A stretch of 64,000 nt of DNA from Lanius collurio (taxonomy: Eukaryota; Chordata; Aves; Passeriformes; Laniidae). Position numbers and translations under genes: made by a program. Under the pieces are notes generated by a model. It had not been told where the DNA came from and did not search any database. It saw only the letters and a list, made by a program, of their open reading frames with translations. This document shows, piece by piece, positions 61,031 to 64,000 of this stretch. The stretch's first letter is position 1. Every line of letters begins with the position of its first letter. The stretch lies in contig JACBWW010000048.1 of assembly GCA_020086605.1 (NCBI GenBank), positions 5,813,425-5,877,424 of the forward strand, read 5' to 3'.

Positions 61031-62694
61031 AATTATACCCAACACAATGAGCAAAAATAGTAAAGTAACAAATAAACTCTTTATCTTAATTATGGATAAT
61101 TTTATCTGGTGATGCCTACAATGGCCAGTTGTTTTATAATCTGTGTTGTAAGACAGTCAGTGGTAATATTTATATATTAGTCCCTGGATTAATTTAGATG
61201 TTGTTGTAACAACTTACTAATTTTCATTGTAAACACTCCATTATCTTATTCTAATTCCATGGAAAGTGACATTGAGATGAGTCAAGTGTCATTGAAAGGT
61301 TTTAAAGCATGAGATTATCAGCTTTCTATTTCTTGCTCTGAGTACAGCTGTCTCAGGGGATGAGAACTCTCTGTTTTAGACCCTGATAACAGAAAACAGT
61401 AATGCATAGGTTTTTTCTTTTGATATTACCTGTTTCTTTCTACTTTAAACTTCAATTGCTTGACAATGAAACTGTCATTCTTTATGTGGTATATTGGACA
61501 TGGTGCCCTCTAGAAATTGTCAAAGATTCTAAATGAGATGGGCTGACTACAATAAAATCTTTCTTGGCCTGGGAAGGAGGAGCTGGGGATCTGTCATCTA
61601 ACTCAAGTCTGTTAAACAAAGTGGTACTGAACACAGATGAGTAGGTTAGATCTTTCAACTTTGAACTTATGCTACAGTTGAGTTTCCTGAAAAAAAGTCC
61701 ATTATTTTAAGATGTGAAGAAACATAAGAAGAAAAGTAAAAAGCATATTGGGGTTATAATTACTCCAAACTTTAAAATGCTAATAATCAGTACTATACTA
61801 TCTCTGTTATAGGATGATGAAATCCAGTTTCAAAGTTCCCATCTGAAACAGCTGGTCACCATTCAACACAGGTAGTGCTGAGCCAGAGGAAAGGAAAATT
61901 TAAGCTTTGATGAAATAGCTTGCATCAAAAGCATTGATTCTTCAAGCATTAAAATCCATCAGCATTAAAACAGGTTAGAGATTGAAGAACCATCCTAAAA
62001 TGATATGTTTAAATATGCATTTTATTCTATCTTTGTTCACGGTTCAGAAAAGACTCATAAAATAGATTAAGAAGGTGCTTCCACATAATTATCCAGAAAG
62101 GGCTCAGTTACATATGACTTTTGAAGACTCACAAGAACTTTTTTTCTTAAACACCAATTCTGACTGTAATTTCCACTTCAAAGATCAAACCCATAAAATA
62201 AATTGCTGCGAGTGATTTTGAAGCTGTTTATTAAATGTATTATCTTTCATATATTTTGAGTGCTCTAATAATGCATTGTAAGTGCAACTTGCCCGCTCTC
62301 TCCCCCAAGGAATTTATACAAAGAGTGTTCTAATTTGTGTCATCTTAATCAAAACTTTCTCTTTAATGAATAAGCCATTCTGCACTTTTCTGTACAAATA
62401 CTGAGAGCAACCAGCCTTCTCAAGATTTCATTATTTTCAGTGAGTTCTGTTATACTGAATAAAGGAGATTTTTATTTTACTGTTTTCAGAAGCTGATATC
62501 CAGTTTGGGTTGTTTTTTGAGGTTTTATTTTAGGCCAAGATTGAGACTTTTTGTGATGTTCTCTCGTTGAAAACTGATTTCATAGAAATGAGAATGGAAA
62601 CAGTTGGTGACTAAACTAGGTGTTGAGGGTAGGAAGGATCTACAGAGTGATTTGGACAGTCTAGATAGATGAATAAAGGACAGTTTTAAGATGT

Positions 62695-63447
62695 TCACCC
62701 AGGCCAAGTGCTATGTCTGGCACTTGGGTCTCAACAATCCCATGTATCACTACAGGCTTGGGGAAGAGTGGCTGGAAGGCTGCCCAGCAGAAAAGGACTT
62801 GCATGTGCTGGTCAACAGCCAACTGCCCATGAGCTGTCAGTGTGCCCAGGTGCCCAAGAAGGTCAAAGGCATCCTGGCCTGTATCAGAAATAGTGTGGCC
62901 AGCAGGACTAGGGTAGTGATTCTTCCCCTGTACTCAGCAGCTCAATTCCTATGTTCAGTTTTGGGCCTCTCTCTACAAGAAAGACACTGAGATGCTGAAG
63001 CATATTCAGAGAAAGGCTCTGAATAACAGAGCTGCTGAAGGGTTGGGAGAACAAGTCTTATGAGGAGCAACTGGGAGAGATGGGATTGTTTAGTGTGGAC
63101 AAAAGGAGTCTCAAGAATGGACCTTATTGCTCTCTTCAACTACTTGATAGGAAGGTGTGGCAAGGTGGATGTTTGCTTGCAGGTCATAAGCGATAGGATC
63201 AGAGGAAATGTCCTTGAATTGTGCCAGAGGAGGCTGAGATTGCATATTAGAAAAATAGGGTGGTCCAGTTTTGGAACAGATTGCCCAGAAAAGTGTTGGG
63301 GCCACCTTCCTCAGAAATGTTCAAAGGTCATGTGGATGTAGCACCTGGGGACACAATTTGATGATCATGACTTTGCCAAGTTAATGATCAGACATCAGAC
63401 TTGATGACCTTACAGGTCTTTTCAAACCTTAGTGATTATATGATTCG
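62695..63447 (+). mobile_element. CR1 LINE, 5'-truncated, 3' end present
   Basis: Begins in distal ORF2 ('cccaggccaagtgctatgtc'). It continues through 'tactacaggcttgggg'-type text ('cactacaggcttggggaaga'), 'ggcatcctggcctgtatcag', 'cagaggaggctgagattgca' and 'ttcaaaccttagtgattata', ending at TGATTC. It resembles the copy at 12787-13533 in extent and orientation. ORFs inside it on both strands are shadows of the dead element. Confidence 0.95.
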
Positions 63448-64000
63448 AACCTTTGTTTGTCTGGAGAAGAAGCTGGTCACTGAACTACTTTAGAGCAAAT
63501 ACATACACAAATCCCTCTGTAATTAAGCTCTGCAGTTCCGTTTACAACTATGGATTCTTAGGAATAGCATCTGGTTTAAGCACATTATTGGTTTAGGGTA
63601 AGGTCAAGAGCTATAGCACTCCAAACTCAAGTGAAGGCTCTTCCATTTCAGAGAAAACCTCTATCCCCAAACACAAACTGAGATATACTGCAAGCATTTT
63701 GTTTTAAGTCAAATTTTGTATTATTTGGTTGGCAGGAGTAATATAAAGTTTCAGCTTTGTTAACTTTTTTTTTTTCTTGTTCTGGTGTTATATATATTAA
63801 ATTGTGACAGTGGCTGTGTGACTGTATAGACAAAATACTTTTTACTACTTTTTACTAAAACCTACTTTTTACTAACACTTGTTACTGTTATTAAAAAATC
63901 CTTTGTTGTCCTTTCTGTTCATTATTCATAACTAAGTAATTGAGTAGTTGTTAATAAATCTTTATAAACTAAAAATATATTGCAAGCCTTCAATTTCTAC
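63448..64000. other. AT-rich end of window, no gene recognised
   Basis: Contains three copies of CTTTTTACTA within about 63836-63875 and nothing else recognisable. Confidence 0.6.

Larger units (their letters stand above)
59479..62694. other. AT-rich unique sequence with two short tandem repeats
   Basis: A hexamer run of AAGTAC then AAATAC units lies at 60363-60394. A perfect 18-bp tandem duplication (AATTAAAGAAACCCAAAT) lies at 60995-61030. No gene, RNA or mobile element recognised elsewhere. Confidence 0.6.

Noticed and set aside
1..64000. CRISPR arrays, bacterial operons, tRNA or rRNA genes
   Set aside because: Repeat content and composition are those of a vertebrate nuclear genome; no spaced direct-repeat array, cloverleaf or rRNA segment was seen.

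Overview
This window looks like a gene desert or a large intron from a bird genome, probably a songbird. The evidence is the repeat content. There are about ten to twelve CR1 LINE fragments, most 5'-truncated, and several of those that keep the 3' terminus end in the ATTCTATG-type repeat. There are also long terminal repeats (LTRs) of avian endogenous retroviruses. No SINE array was seen, and the background is AT-rich. The passerine assignment is an inference from LTR families as remembered and was not tested by any search. No intact protein-coding gene was recognised. Most open frames are short, low-complexity, or lie inside repeats.

Layout. Positions 1-12.8 kb are AT-rich unique sequence with simple repeats and two sites that look like retroposed mRNA 3' ends (poly-A signal followed by an A tract). 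From 12.8 to 35.4 kb there are scattered CR1 copies (12.8, 20.2, 21.3 and possibly 28.4 kb), A-rich and GGAA simple repeats, a 330-base assembly gap (30281-30610), and a decayed tandem repeat just after it. From 35.4 to 38.0 kb lies the 5' half of a defective endogenous retrovirus: a 524-bp LTR, a tRNA-Lys-type primer binding site, an open hydrophobic leader ORF, a broken gag, and the start of a protease where the provirus stops. A CR1 copy lies at 39.4 kb. At 40.5-41.3 kb, on the minus strand, is the decayed transposase of a pogo/Tigger-type DNA transposon or of a gene derived from one.

From 43.5 to 54.5 kb is a dense nest: five CR1 pieces, four pieces of one LTR family in both orientations, and a 75-bp inverted repeat (74/75 identical) whose arms flank the largest LTR piece. 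At 58.5-59.5 kb is a young-looking GC-rich solo LTR of 933 bp with a perfect 5-bp target duplication. One more CR1 lies at 62.7-63.4 kb. One candidate exon (57.06-57.17 kb) has a strong splice acceptor.

Nothing here forms a working pathway. The content is a record of successive retrotransposon, retrovirus and DNA-transposon insertions and later rearrangement. The most notable items are the transposase fossil, the hydrophobic retroviral leader ORF, the inverted repeat with matching LTR break points, and the possible retrocopies.
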